64,000 nt of DNA from Liolophura sinensis (taxonomy: Eukaryota; Mollusca; Polyplacophora; Chitonida; Chitonidae), in the NCBI RefSeq assembly GCF_032854445.1, contig NW_027018003.1, forward strand, positions 62,001 through 126,000. The letters are read 5' to 3'. Shown here one piece after another: positions 47,786 through 61,700 of the stretch. The translations under genes and the position numbers were made by a program. The notes beneath the pieces are model-generated. The model saw only the letters and a list, made by a program, of their open reading frames with translations. It was not told the origin of the DNA and did not search any database. How positions within the stretch are numbered: the stretch's first letter is position 1; every line of letters begins with the position of its first letter.

Positions 47786-50525
47786 TACAGCCAAAAGTAT
47801 TGGTCGGAGAGCAACGCGGTTTGCACCATTCGATTTCTCGTCACAAAATACGTCGGATTAGCCTCTTACTAGAAGCACTGGAACAGTTTTTCCACTTTTG
47901 CATTTTTGCTTCGTCTTTTTGTTAATTGAAATCGGCTAAACTGTACTCTGTACAATCGCGACTGGTCATTACTATATTCAACTTTTGACTATAAGTTATG
48001 TGCCCTTCGGTAGCCCAGAAGACGTCAAATCTTTGGGCTCAGCCCATTTAACTCACCCAGCAATTGCCTTACTTCTAAGTGCAAGACAATCTTAATGTCT
48101 TTATCTACGTGTAGAAAAACCACACCATTTGTACGTGAAAAACACAAGGTACTTAATACAGTCTGCTGTAAAAAGTACAACTGAACACTAACCCACTTCA
48201 GTAAGGTGCCAAAAGATTCGGAATTGAGCCAGGCATCGGCAGCTGTTAAAAAATTGCAAATATCCCTGGTTTCCATGGAGTAAGAGCCGTTGCTGGGCAC
48301 GTGATTATGACATAAATGATCATTCAATTGTCACTACAGCCAAAAGTATTGGTCGGAGAGCAACGCGGTTTGCACCATTCGATTTGTCGTCACAAAATAC
48401 GTCGGATTAGCCTCTTACCAGCAGCACTGGAACAGCTTTTCCACTTTTGCATTTTTACCTGGTCTTTTTGTTAATTGAAATCGGCTACACTGTACTCTGT
48501 ACAATCGCGACTGGTCATTACTATATTCAACTTTTGACTATAAGTTATGTGCCCTTCGGTAGCCCAGAAGACGTCAAATCTTTGGGCCAAGCCCATTTAA
48601 CTCACCCAGCAATTGCCTTACTTCTAAGTGCAAGACAATCTCAATGTCTTTATCTACGTGTAGAAAAACCACACCATTTGTACGTGAAAACCACAAGGTA
48701 CTTGATACAGTCTGCTGTGAAAAGTACAACTAAACACTGACCCACATTTATAAGGTGCCAAAAGATGTGGAATTGGGCCAGGCATCGGCAGCTGTTAAGA
48801 AATTGCAAATATCCCTGGTTTCCATGGAGTAACAGCCGTTGCTGGGCACGTGATTATGACATCAATAATCATCGATCTATCGCTACAGCCAAAAGTATTG
48901 GTCGGAGAGCAACGCAGTTTGCACCATTCGATTTCTCGTCACAAAATACGTCGGATTAGCCTCTTACCAGCAGCACTGGAACAGTTTTTCCACTTTTGCA
49001 TTTTTGCCTGGTCTTTTTGTTAATTGAAATCGGCTACACTGTACTTTGTACAATCGCGACTGGTCATTACTATATTCAACTTTTGACTATAAGTTATGTG
49101 CCCTTCGGTAGCCCAGAAGACCTGAAATCTTTGGGCTAAGCCCATTTAACTCACCCAGCAATTGCCTTATTTCTAAGTGCAAGACAATCTCAATGTCTTT
49201 ATCTACGTGTAGAAAAACCACACCATTTGTACGTGAAAAACACAAGGTACTTGATACAGTCTGCTGTAAAAAGTACAACTGACCACAGACTCACATGAAT
49301 AAGGTGCCAAAAGATGCGGAATTGAGCCAGGCATCGGCAGCTGTTGAAAAATTGCAAATTTCCCTGGTTTCCATGGAGTAAGAGCCGTTGCTGGGCACGT
49401 GATTATGACATAAATGATCATTCAATTGTCACTACAGGCAAAAGTATTGGTCGGAGAGCAACGCGGTTTGCACCATTCGATTTCTCGTCACAAAATACGT
49501 CGGATTAGCCTCTTACCAGCAGCACTGGAACAGTTTTTGCACTTTTGCATTTTTGCCTGGTCTTTTTGTTAATTGAAACCGGCTACACTGCACTCTGTAC
49601 AATCGCGACTGGTCATTACTATATTCAACTTTTGACTATAAGTTATGTGCCCTTCGGTAGCCCAGAAGACCTGAAATCTTTGGGCTAAGCCCATTTAACT
49701 CACCCAGCAATTGCCTTACTTCTAAGTGCAAGAAAATCTCAATGTCTTTATCTACGTGTAGAAAAACCACACCATTTGTACGTGAAAAACACAAGGTACT
49801 TGATACAGTCTGCTGTAAAAAGTACAACTGAACACTGACCCACTTCATTAAGGTGCCAAAAGATGCGGAATTGAGCCAGGCATCGGCAGCTGTTGAAAAA
49901 TTGCAAATTTCCCTGGTTTCCATGGAGTAAGAGCCGTTGCTGGGCACGTGATTATGACATAAATTATCATTCAATTGTCACTACAGCCAAAAGTATTGGT
50001 CGGAGAGCAACGCGGTTTGCACCATTCGATTTGTCGTCACAAAATACGTCGGATTAGCCTCTTACCAGCAGCACTGGAACAGCTTTTCCACTTTTGCATT
50101 TTTACCTGGTCTTTTTGTTAAAGGAAATCGGCTACACTGTACTCTGTACAATCGCGACTGGTCATTACAATATTCAACTTTTGACTATAAGTTATGTGCC
50201 CTTCGGTAGCCCAGAAGACGTCAAATCTTTGGGCCAAGCCCATTTACCTCACCCAGCAATTGTCTTACTTCTAAGTGCAAGACAATCTCAATGTCTTTAT
50301 CTACGTGTAGAAAAACCAGACCATTTGTACATAAAAAACACAAGGTACTTGATACAGTCTGCTGTAAAAAGTACAACTAAACACTGACCCACATTTATAA
50401 GGTGCCAAAAGATGTGGAATTGGGCCAGGCATCGGCAGCTGTTAAGAAATTGCAAATATCCCTGGTTTCCATGGAGTAAGAGCCGTTGCTGGGCACGTGA
50501 TTATGACATCAATAATCATCGATCT

Positions 50526-53500
50526 ATCGCTACAGCCAAAAGTATTGGTCGGAGAGCAACGCGGTTTGCACCATTCGATTTCTCGTCACAAAATACGTCG
50601 GATTAGCCTCTTACTAGAAGCACTGGAACAGTTTTTCCACTTTTGCATTTTTGCTTCGTCTTTTTGTTAATTGAAATCGGCTAAACTGTACTCTGTACAA
50701 TCGCGACTGGTCATTACTATATTCAACTTTTGACTATAAGTTATGTGCCCTTCGGTAGCCCAGAAGACGTCAAATCTTTGGGCTCAGCCCATTTAACTCA
50801 CCCAGCAATTGCCTTACTTCTAAGTGCAAGACAATCTTAATGTCTTTATCTACGTGTAGAAAAACCACACCATTTGTACGTGAAAAACACAAGGTACTTG
50901 ATACAGTCTGCTGTAAAAAGTACAACTGAACACTAACCCACTTCAGTAAGGTGCCAAAAGATTCGGAATTGAGCCAGGCATCGGCAGCTGTTAAAAAATT
51001 GCAAATATCCCTGGTTTCCATGGAGTAAGAGCCGTTGCTGGGCACGTGATTATGACATAAATGATCATTCAATTGTCACTACAGCCAAAAGTATTGGTCG
51101 GAGAGCAACGCGGTTTGCACCATTCGATTTGTCGTCACAAAATACGTCGGATTAGCCTCTTACCAGCAGCACTGGAACAGCTTTTCCACTTTTGCATTTT
51201 TACCTGGTCTTTTTGTTAATTGAAATCGGCTACACTGTACTCTGTACAATCGCGACTGGTCATTACTATATTCAACTTTTGACTATAAGTTATGTGCCCT
51301 TCGGTAGCCCAGAAGACGTCAAATCTTTGGGCCAAGCCCATTTAACTCACCCAGCAATTGCCTTACTTCTAAGTGCAAGACAATCTCAATGTCTTTATCT
51401 ACGTGTAGAAAAACCACACCATTTGTACGTGAAAACCACAAGGTACTTGATACAGTCTGCTGTGAAAAGTACAACTAAACACTGACCCACATTTATAAGG
51501 TGCCAAAAGATGTGGAATTGGGCCAGGCATCGGCAGCTGTTAAGAAATTGCAAATATCCCTGGTTTCCATGGAGTAACAGCCGTTGCTGGGCACGTGATT
51601 ATGACATCAATAATCATCGATCTATCGCTACAGCCAAAAGTATTGGTCGGAGAGCAACGCGGTTTGCACCATTCGATTTCTCGTCACAAAATACGTCGGA
51701 TTAGCCTCTTACTAGAAGCACTGGAACAGTTTTTCCACTTTTGCATTTTTGCTTCGTCTTTTTGTTAATTGAAATCGGCTAAACTGTACTCTGTACAATC
51801 GCGACTGGTCATTACTATATTCAACTTTTGACTATAAGTTATGTGCCCTTCGGTAGCCCAGAAGACGTCAAATCTTTGGGCTCAGCCCATTTAACTCACC
51901 CAGCAATTGCCTTACTTCTAAGTGCAAGACAATCTTAATGTCTTTATCTACGTGTAGAAAAACCACACCATTTGTACGTGAAAAACACAAGGTACTTGAT
52001 ACAGTCTGCTGTAAAAAGTACAACTGAACACTAACCCACTTCAGTAAGGTGCCAAAAGATTCGGAATTGAGCCAGGCATCGGCAGCTGTTGAAAAATTGC
52101 AAATTTCCCTGGTTTCCATGGAGTAAGAGCCGTTGCTGGGCACGTGATTATGACATAAATGATCATTCAATTGTCACTACAGCCAAAAGTATTGGTCGGA
52201 GAGCAACGCGGTTTGCACCATTCGATTTGTCGTCACAAAATACGTCGGATTAGCCTCTTACCAGCAGCACTGGAACAGTTTTTCCACTTTTGCATTTTTG
52301 CCTGGTCTTTTTGTTAATTGAAACCGGCTACACTGCACTCTGTACAATCGCCACTGGTCATTACTATATTCAACTTTTGACTATAAGTTATGTGCCCTTC
52401 GGTAGCCCAGAAGACGTCAAATCTTTGGGCCAAGCCCATTTAACTCACCCAGCAATTGCCTTACTTCTAAGTACAAGACAATCTCAATGTCTTTATCTAC
52501 GTGTAGAAAAACCAGACCATTTGTACATAAAAAACACAAGGTACTTGATACAGTCTGCTGTAAAAAGTACAACTAAACACTGACCCACATTTATAAGGTG
52601 CCAAAAGATGTGGAATTGGGCCAGGCATCGGCAGCTGTTAAGAAATTGCAAATATCCCTGGTTTCCATGGAGTAAGAGCCGTTGCTGGGCACGTGATTAT
52701 GACATCAATAATCATCGATCTATCGCTACAGCCAAAAGTATTGGTCGGAGAGCAACGCGGTTTGCACCATTCGATTTCTCGTCACAAAATACGTCGGATT
52801 AGCCTCTTACTAGAAGCACTGGAACAGTTTTTCCACTTTTGCATTTTTGCTTCGTCTTTTTGTTAATTGAAATCGGCTAAACTGTACTCTGTACAATCGC
52901 GACTGGTCATTACTATATTCAACTTTTGACTATAAGTTATGTGCCCTTCGGTAGCCCAGAAGACGTCAAATCTTTGGGCTCAGCCCATTTAACTCACCCA
53001 GCAATTGCCTTACTTCTAAGTGCAAGACAATCTTAATGTCTTTATCTACGTGTAGAAAAACCACACCATTTGTACGTGAAAAACACAAGGTACTTGATAC
53101 AGTCTGCTGTAAAAAGTACAACTGAACACTAACCCACTTCAGTAAGGTGCCAAAAGATTCGGAATTGAGCCAGGCATCGGCAGCTGTTGAAAAATTGCAA
53201 ATTTCCCTGGTTTCCATGGAGTAAGAGCCGTTGCTGGGCACGTGATTATGACATAAATGATCATTCAATTGTCACTACAGCCAAAAGTATTGGTCGGAGA
53301 GCAACGCGGTTTGCACCATTCGATTTGTCGTCACAAAATACGTCGGATTAGCCTCTTACCAGCAGCACTGGAACAGCTTTTCCACTTTTGCATTTTTACC
53401 TGGTCTTTTTGTTAATTGAAATCGGCTACACTGTACTCTGTACAATCGCGACTGGTCATTACTATATTCAACTTTTGACTATAAGTTATGTGCCCTTCGG

Positions 53501-54918
53501 TAGCCCAGAAGACGTCAAATCTTTGGGCCAAGCCCATTTAACTCACCCAGCAATTGCCTTACTTCTAAGTGCAAGACAATCTCAATGTCTTTATCTACGT
53601 GTAGAAAAACCACACCATTTGTACGTGAAAACCACAAGGTACTTGATACAGTCTGCTGTGAAAAGTACAACTAAACACTGACCCACATTTATAAGGTGCC
53701 AAAAGATGTGGAATTGGGCCAGGCATCGGCAGCTGTTAAGAAATTGCAAATATCCCTGGTTTCCATGGAGTAACAGCCGTTGCTGGGCACGTGATTATGA
53801 CATCAATAATCATCGATCTATCGCTACAGCCAAAAGTATTGGTCGGAGAGCAACGCGGTTTGCACCATTCGATTTCTCGTCACAAAATACGTCGGATTAG
53901 CCTCTTACTAGAAGCACTGGAACAGTTTTTCCACTTTTGCATTTTTGCTTCGTCTTTTTGTTAATTGAAATCGGCTAAACTGTACTCTGTACAATCGCGA
54001 CTGGTCATTACTATATTCAACTTTTGACTATAAGTTATGTGCCCTTCGGTAGCCCAGAAGACGTCAAATCTTTGGGCTCAGCCCATTTAACTCACCCAGC
54101 AATTGCCTTACTTCTAAGTGCAAGACAATCTTAATGTCTTTATCTACGTGTAGAAAAACCACACCATTTGTACGTGAAAAACACAAGGTACTTGATACAG
54201 TCTGCTGTAAAAAGTACAACTGAACACTAACCCACTTCAGTAAGGTGCCAAAAGATTCGGAATTGAGCCAGGCATCGGCAGCTGTTGAAAAATTGCAAAT
54301 TTCCCTGGTTTCCATGGAGTAAGAGCCGTTGCTGGGCACGTGATTATGACATAAATGATCATTCAATTGTCACTACAGCCAAAAGTATTGGTCGGAGAGC
54401 AACGCGGTTTGCACCATTCGATTTGCCGTCACAAAATACGTCGGATTAGCCTCTTACCAGCAGCACTGGAACAGTTTTTCCACTTTTGCATTTTTGCCTG
54501 GTCTTTTTGTTAATTGAAACCGGCTACACTGCACTCTGTACAATCGCCACTGGTCATTACTATATTCAACTTTTGACTATAAGTTATGTGCCCTTCGGTA
54601 GCCCAGAAGACGTCAAATCTTTGGGCCAAGCCCATTTAACTCACCCAGCAATTGCCTTACTTCTAAGTGCAAGACAATCTCAATGTCTTTATCTACGTGT
54701 AGAAAAAACCACACCATTTGTACGTGAAAACCACAAGGTACTTGATACAGTCTGCTGTAAAAAGTACAACTGAACACTGACCCACTTCAGTAAGGTGCCA
54801 AAAGATGCGGAATTGAGCCAGGCATCGGCAGCTGTTGAAAAATTGCAAATTTCCCTGGTTTCCATGGAGTAAGAGCCGTTGCTGGGCACGTGATTATGAC
54901 ATAAATTATCATTCAATT
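50526..54918 (+). repeat. Regular dimer/tetramer run (1098/2196 bp), monomers 93-100
   Basis: Starts and codes: 50526 Sb2, 51075 Ca3, 51624 Sb2, 52173 Ca3, 52722 Sb2, 53271 Ca3, 53820 Sb2, 54369 Cb2. The S monomers use the variant head CTAGAAGC with GCTTCG, GCTCAGCCC, CTTAATG and GATTCGG. The C monomers alternate between AACAGCTTTTCC with TACCTGG (51075, 53271) and AACAGTTTTTCC with GCCTGG, GAAACCGGC and CAATCGCCACTGG (52173, 54369). The period is therefore 1098 bp by family and 2196 bp by sequence. It is the most regular stretch in the window and overlaps the end of the 2745-bp duplication. Confidence 0.9.
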
Positions 54919-57900
54919 GTCACTACAGCCAAAAGTATTGGTCGGAGAGCAACGCGGTTTGCACCATTCGATTTCTCGTCACAAAATACGTCGGATTAGC
55001 TTCTTACCAGCAGCACTGGAACAGTTTTTCCACTTTTGCATTTTTACCTAGTCTTTTTGTTAATTGAAATCGGCTACACTGTACTCTGTACAATCGCGAC
55101 TGGTCATTACTATATTCAACTTTTGACTATAAGTTATGTGCCCTTCGGTAGCCCAGAAGACGTCAAATCTTTGGGCTAAGCCCATTTAACTCACCCAGCA
55201 ATTGTCTTACTTCTAAGTCCAAGACAATCTCAATGTCTTTATCTACGTGTAGAAAAACCAGACCATTTGTACATAAGAAACACAAGGTACTTGATACAGT
55301 CTGCTGTGAAAAGTACAACTGAACACTGACCCACTTCAGTAAGGTGCCAAAAGATGCGGAATTGAGCCAGGCATCGGCAGCTGTTGAAAAATTGCAAATT
55401 TCCCTGGTTTCCATGGAGTAAGAGCCGTTGCTGGGCACGTGATTATGACATAAATGATCATTCAATTGTCACTACAGCCAAAAGTATTGGTCGGAGAGCA
55501 ACGCGGTTTGCACCATTCGATTTCTCGTCACAAAATACGTCGGATTAGCCTCTTGCCAGCAGCACTGGAACAGTTTTTCCACTTTTGCATTTTTGCCTGG
55601 TCTTTTTGTTAATTGAAATCGGCTACACTGTACTCTGTACAATCGCGACTGGTCATTACTATATTCAACTTTTGACTATAAGTTATGTGCCCTTCGGTAG
55701 CCCAGAAGACCTGAAGTCTTTGGGCTAAGCCCATTTAACTCACCCAGCAATTGCCTTACTTCTAAGTGCAAGACAATCTCAATGTCTTTATCTACGTGTA
55801 GAAAAACCACACCATTTGTACGTGAAAAACACAAGGTACTTAATACAGTCTGCTGTAAAAAGTACAACTGACCACAGACCCACATGAAGAAGGTGCCAAA
55901 AGATGCGGAATTGAGCCAGGCATGGGCAGCTGTTGAAAAATTGCAAATTTCCCTGGTTTCCATGGAGTAAGAGCCGTTGGGCACGTGATTATGACATAAA
56001 TGATCATTCAATTGTCACTACAGGCAAAAGTATTGGTCGGAGAGCAACGCGGTTTGCACCATTCGATTTCTCGTCACAAAATACGTCGGATTAGCCTCTC
56101 CAGCAGCACTGGAACAGTTTTTTGCACTTTTGCATTTTTTGCCTCGTCTTTTTGTTAATTGAAACCGGCTACACTGCACTCTGTACAATCGCGACTGGTC
56201 ATTACTATATTCAACTTTTGACTATAAGTTATGTGCCCTTCGGTAGCCAAGAAGACCTGAAATCTTTGGGCTAAGCCCATTTAACTCACCCAGCAATTGC
56301 CTTACTTCTAAGTGCAAGACAATCTTAATGTCTTTATCTACGTGTAGAAAAACCACACCATTTGTACGTGAATAAACACAAGGTACTTGATACAGTCTGC
56401 TGTAAAAAGTACAACTGAACACTATCCCTCTTCAGTAAGGTGCCAAAAGATGCGGAATTGAGCCAGGCATCGGCAGCTGTTGAAAAATTGCAAATTTCCC
56501 TGGTTTCCATGGAGTAAGAGCCGTTGCTGGGCACGTGATTATGACATAAATTATCATTCAATTGTCACTACAGCCAAAAGTATTGGTCGGAGAGCAACGC
56601 GGTTTGCACCATTCGATTTGTCGTCACAAAATACGTCGGATTAGCCTCTTACCAGCAGCACTGGAACAGCTTTTCCACTTTTGTATTTTTACCTGGTCTT
56701 TTTGTTAATTGAAATCGGCTACACTGTACTCTGTACAATCGCGACTGGTCATTACAATATTCAACTTTTGACTATAAGTTATGTGCCCTTCGGTAGCCCA
56801 GAAGACGTCAAATCTTTGGGCCAAGCCCATTTACCTCACCCAGCAATTGTCTTACTTCTAAGTGCAAGACAATCTCAATGTCTTTATCTACGTGTAGAAA
56901 AACCACACCATTTGTACATAAAAAACACAAGGTACTTGATACAGTCTGCTGTAAAAAAGTACAACTAAACAGTGACCCACATTTATAAGGTGCCAAAAGA
57001 TGTGGAATTGGGCCAGGCATCGGCAGCTGTTAAAAAATTGCAAATATCCCTGGTTTCCATGGAGTAAGAGCCGTTGCTGGGCACGTGATTATGACATCAA
57101 TGATCATCGATCTATCGCTACAGCCAAAAGTATTGGTCGGAGAGCAACGCAGTTTGCACCATTCGATTTCTCGTCACAAAATACGTCGGATTAGCCTCTT
57201 ACCAGCAGCACTGGAACAGTTTTTCCACTTTTGCATTTTTGCCTGGTCTTTTTGTTAATTGAAATCGGCTACACTGTACTCTGTACAATCGCGACTGGTC
57301 ATTACTATATTCAACTTTTGACTATAAGTTATGTGCCCTTCGGTAGCCCAGAAGACCTGAAGTCTTTGGGCTAAGGCCCATTTAACTCACCCAGCAATTG
57401 CCTTACTTCTAAGTGCAAGACAATCTCAATGTCTTTATCTACGTGTAGAAAAACCACACCATTTGTACGTGAAAAACACAAGGTACTTGATACAGTCTGC
57501 TGTAAAAAGTACAACTGACCACAGACCCACATGAATAAGGTGCCAAAAGATGCGGAATTGAGCCAGGCATCGGCAGCTGTTGAAAAATTGCAAATTTCCC
57601 TGGTTTCCATGGAGTAAGAGCCGTTGGGCACGTGATTATGACATAAATGATCATTCATTTGTCACTACAGGCAAAAGTATTGGTCGGAGAGCAACGCGGT
57701 TTGCACCATTCGATTTCTCGTCACAAAATACGTCGGATTAGCCTCTTACCAGCAGCACTGGAACAGTTTCTGCACTTTTGCATTTTTGCCTGGTCTTTTT
57801 GTTAATTGAAACCGGCTACACTGCACTCTGTACAATCGCGACTGGTCATTACTATATTCAACTTTTGACTATAAGTTATGTGCCCTTCGGTAGCCAAGAA

Positions 57901-58758
57901 GACCTGAAATCTTTGGGCTAAGCCCATTTAACTCACCCAGCAATTGCCTTACTTCTAAGTGCAAGACAATCTCAATGTCTTTATCTACGTGTAGAAAAAC
58001 CACACCATTTGTACGTGAAAAACACAAGGTACTTGATACAGTCTGCTGTAAAAAGTACAACTGAACACTATCCCTCTTCAGTAAGGTGCCAAAAGATGCG
58101 GAATTGAGCCAGGCATCGGCAGCTGTTGAAAAATTGCAAATTTCCCTGGTTTCCATGGAGTAAGAGCCGTTGCTGGGCACGTGATTATGACATAAATGAT
58201 CATTCAATTGTCACTACAGCCAAAAGTATTGGTCGGAGAGCAGCGCGGTTTGCACCATTCGATTTGTCGTCACAAAATACGTCGGAATAGCCTCTTACCA
58301 GCAGCACTGGAACAGTTTTTTCACTTTTGCATTTTTACCTGGTTTTTTTGTTAATTGAAATCGGCTACACTGTACTCTGTACAATCGCGACTGGTCATTA
58401 CTATATTCAACTTTTGACTATAAGTTATGTGCCCTTCGGTAGCCCAGAAGACCTGAAATCTTTGGGCCAAGCCCATTGAACTCACCCAGCAATTGTCTTA
58501 CTTCTAAGTGCAAAACAATCTCAATGTCTTTATCTACGTGTAGAAAAACCAGACCATTTGTACATAAAAAACACAAGGTACTTGATACAGTCTGCTGTAA
58601 AAAGTACAACTAAACACTGACCCACATTTATAAGGTGCCAAAAGATGTGGAATTGGGCCAGGCATCGGCAGCTGTTAAAAAATTACGAGTATCCCTGGTT
58701 TCCATGGAGTAAGAGCCGTTGCTGGGCACGTGATTATGACATCAATGATCATCGATCT
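54919..58758 (+). repeat. Block 11: ~1647-bp trimer duplication with indels, monomers 101-107
   Basis: Starts and codes: 54919 Cb2, 55468 Cc2, 56014 Cb2, 56564 Ca3-intermediate, 57114 Cc2, 57661 Cb2, 58210 Ca3-intermediate. The set from 55468 matches that from 57114 at an offset of 1646-1647 bp. Shared markers are CTGAAGTCTTTGG, the three-base deletion giving CCGTTGGGCACG (about 55974 and 57622), GTAGCCAAGAAGAC and CACTATCCCTCTTCAG. Extra private indels lie near 54705, 56098, 56118, 56135, 56371, 56955 and 57373. They are mostly in homopolymers and may be a second, smaller error patch. Confidence 0.8.
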
Positions 58759-61700
58759 ATCGCTACAGCCAAAAGTATTGGTCGGAGAGCAACGCGGTTT
58801 GCACCATTCGATTTCTCGTCACAAAATACGTCGGATTAGCCTCTTACTAGTAGCACTGGAACAGTTTTTCCACTTTTGCATTTTTGCTTCGTCTTTTTGT
58901 TAATTGAAATCGGCTAAACTGTACTCTGTACAATCGCGACTGGTCATTACTATATTCAACTTTTGACTATAAGTTATGTGCCCTTCGGTAGCCCAGAAGA
59001 CGTCAAATCTTTGGGCTAAGCCCATTTAACTCACCCAGCAATTGCCTTACTTCTAAGTGCAAGACAATCTCAATGTCTTTATCTACGTGTAGAAAAACCA
59101 CACCATTTGTACGTGAAAACCACAAGGTACTTGATACAGTCTGCTGTAAAAAGTACAACTGAACACTGACCCACTTCAGTAAGGTGCCAAAAGATGCGGA
59201 ATAGAGCCAGGCATCGGCAGCTGTTGAAAAATTCCAAATTTCCCTGGTTTCCATGGAGTAAGAGCCGTTGCTGAGCACGTGATTATGACATAAATTATCA
59301 TTCAATTGTCACTACAGCCAAAAGTATTGGTCGGAGAGCAACGCGGTTTGCACCATTCGATTTCTCGTCACAAAATACGTCGGATTAGCCTCTTACCAGC
59401 AGCACTGGAACAGTTTTTCCACTTTTGCATTTTTACCTGGTCTTTTTGTTAATTGAAATCGGCTACACTGTACTCTGTACAATCGCGACTGGTCATTACT
59501 ATATTCAACTTTTGACTATAAGTTATGTGCCCTTCGGTAGCCCAGAAGACGTCAAATCTATCGGCTAAGCCCATTTAACTCACCCAGCAATTGTGTTACT
59601 TCTAAGTCCAAGACAATCTCAATGTCTTTATCTACGTGTAGAAAAACCACACCATTTGTACATAAAAAACACAAGGTACTTGATACAGTCTGCTGTGAAA
59701 AGTACAACTAAACACTGACCCACATTTATAAGGTGCCAAAAGATGTGGAATTGAGCCAGGCATCGGCAGCTGTTGAAAAATTGCAAATTTCCCTGGTTTC
59801 CATGGAGTAAGAGCCGTTGCTGGGCACGTGATTATGACATAAATGATCATTCAATTGTCACTACAGCCAAAAGTATTGGTCGGAGAGCAATGCGGTTTGC
59901 ACCATTCGATTTCTCGTCACAAAATACGTCGGAATAGCCTCTTACCAGCAGGACTGGAACAGTTTTTCCACTTTTGCATTTTTACCTGGTCTTTTTGTTA
60001 ATTGAAATCGGCTACACTGTACTCTGTACAATCGCGACTGGTCATTACTATATTCAACTTTTGAATATAAGTTATGTGCCCTTCGGTAGCCCAGAAGACG
60101 TCAAATCTTTGGGCTAAGCCCATTTAACTCACCCAGCAATTGTCTTACTTCTAAGTCCAAGACAATCTCAATGTCTTTATCTACGTGTAGAAAAACCACA
60201 CCATTTGTACATAAAAAAACACAAGGTACTTGATACAGTCTGCTGTAAAAAGTACAACTAAACACTGACCCACATTTATAAGGTGCCAAAAGATGTGGAA
60301 TTGAGCCAGGCATCGGCAGCTGTTAAAAAATTGCAAATATCCCTGGTTTCCATGGAGTAAGAGCCGTTGCTGGGCACGTGATTATGACATCAATGATCAT
60401 TGATCTGTCGCTACAGCCAAAAGTATTGGTCGGAGAGCAACGCAGTTTGCACCATTCGATTTCTCGTTACAAAATACGTCGGATTAGGCTCTTACTAGTA
60501 GCACTGGAACAGATTTTCCACTTTTGCATTTTTGCTTCGTCTTTTTGTTAATTGAAATCGGCTAAACTGTACTCTGTACAATCGCGACTGGTCATTACTA
60601 TATTCAACTTTTGACTATAAGTTATGTGCCCTTCGGTAGCCCAGAAGACGTCAAATCTTTGGGCTCAGCCCATTTAACTCACCCAGGAATTGCCTTACTT
60701 CTAAGTCCAAGACAATCTTAATGTATTTATCTACGTGTAGAAAAACCACACCATTTGTACGTGAAAAACACAAGGTACTTGATACAGTCTGCTGTAAAAA
60801 GTACAACTGACCACAGACCCACATGAATAAGGTGCCAAAAGATGCGGAATTGAGCCAGGCATCGGCAGCTGTTGAAAAATTGCAAATTTCCCTGGTTTCC
60901 ATGGAGTAAGAGCCGTTGTTACGCACGTGATTATGACATCAATGATCATTCAATTGTCGCTACAGCCAAAAGTATTGGTCGGAGAGCAACGCGGATTGCA
61001 CCATTCGATTTCTCGTCACAAAATACGTCGGATTAGGCTCTTACTAGTAGCACTGGAACAGTTTTTGCACTTTTGCATTTTTGCCTGGTCTTTTTGTTAA
61101 TTGAAATCGGCTACACTGTACTCTGTACAATCGCGACTGGTCATTACTATATTCAACTTTTGACTATAAGTTATGTGCCCTTCGGTAGCCCAGAAGACCT
61201 GAAATCTTTGGGCTAAGCCCATTTAACTCACCCAGCAATTGCCTTACTTCTAAGTGCAAGACAATCTCAATGTCTTTATCTACGTGTAGAAAAAAACACA
61301 CCATTTGTACATAAAAAACACAAGGTACTTGATACAGTCTGCTGTAAAAAGTACAACTGAACACTGACCCACTTCAGTAAGGTGCCAAAAGATGCGGAAT
61401 TGAGCCAGGCATCGGCAGCTGTTGAAAAATTGCAAATTTCCCTGGTTTCCATGGAGTAAGAGCCGTTGCTACGCACGTGATTATGACATAAATTATCATT
61501 CAATTGTCACTACAGCCAAAAGTATTGGTCGGAGAGCAACGCGGTTTGCACCATTCGATTTCTCGTCACAAAATACGTCGGATTAGCCTCTTACCAGCAG
61601 CACTGGAACAGTTTTTCCACTTTTGCATTTTTACCTGGTCTTTTTGTTAATTGAAATCGGCTACACTGTACTCTGTACAATCGCGACTGGTCATTACTAT

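Larger units (their letters stand above)
46134..51623 (+). repeat. Tandem 2745-bp pentamer duplication
   Basis: Starts and codes: 46134 Cc2, 46683 Cb2, 47232 Ca3, 47781 Sb2, 48330 Ca3, then 48879 Cc2, 49428 Cb2, 49977 Ca3, 50526 Sb2, 51075 Ca3. Each is offset by exactly 2745 bp. Rare shared markers include TACTTTGTACAATC, ACCACAGACTCACATG, CTACAGGCAAAAG, GTTTTTGCAC, TGTTAAAGGAAATC, TTACAATATTC and AAGATTCGG. The few differences I noticed are ATCGC against GTCGC and CAACGCAG against CAACGCGG at the junction monomer (48879, 48911), and CTTAATACAG against CTTGATACAG (48153 against 50898). This is a very young duplication. Confidence 0.9.
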
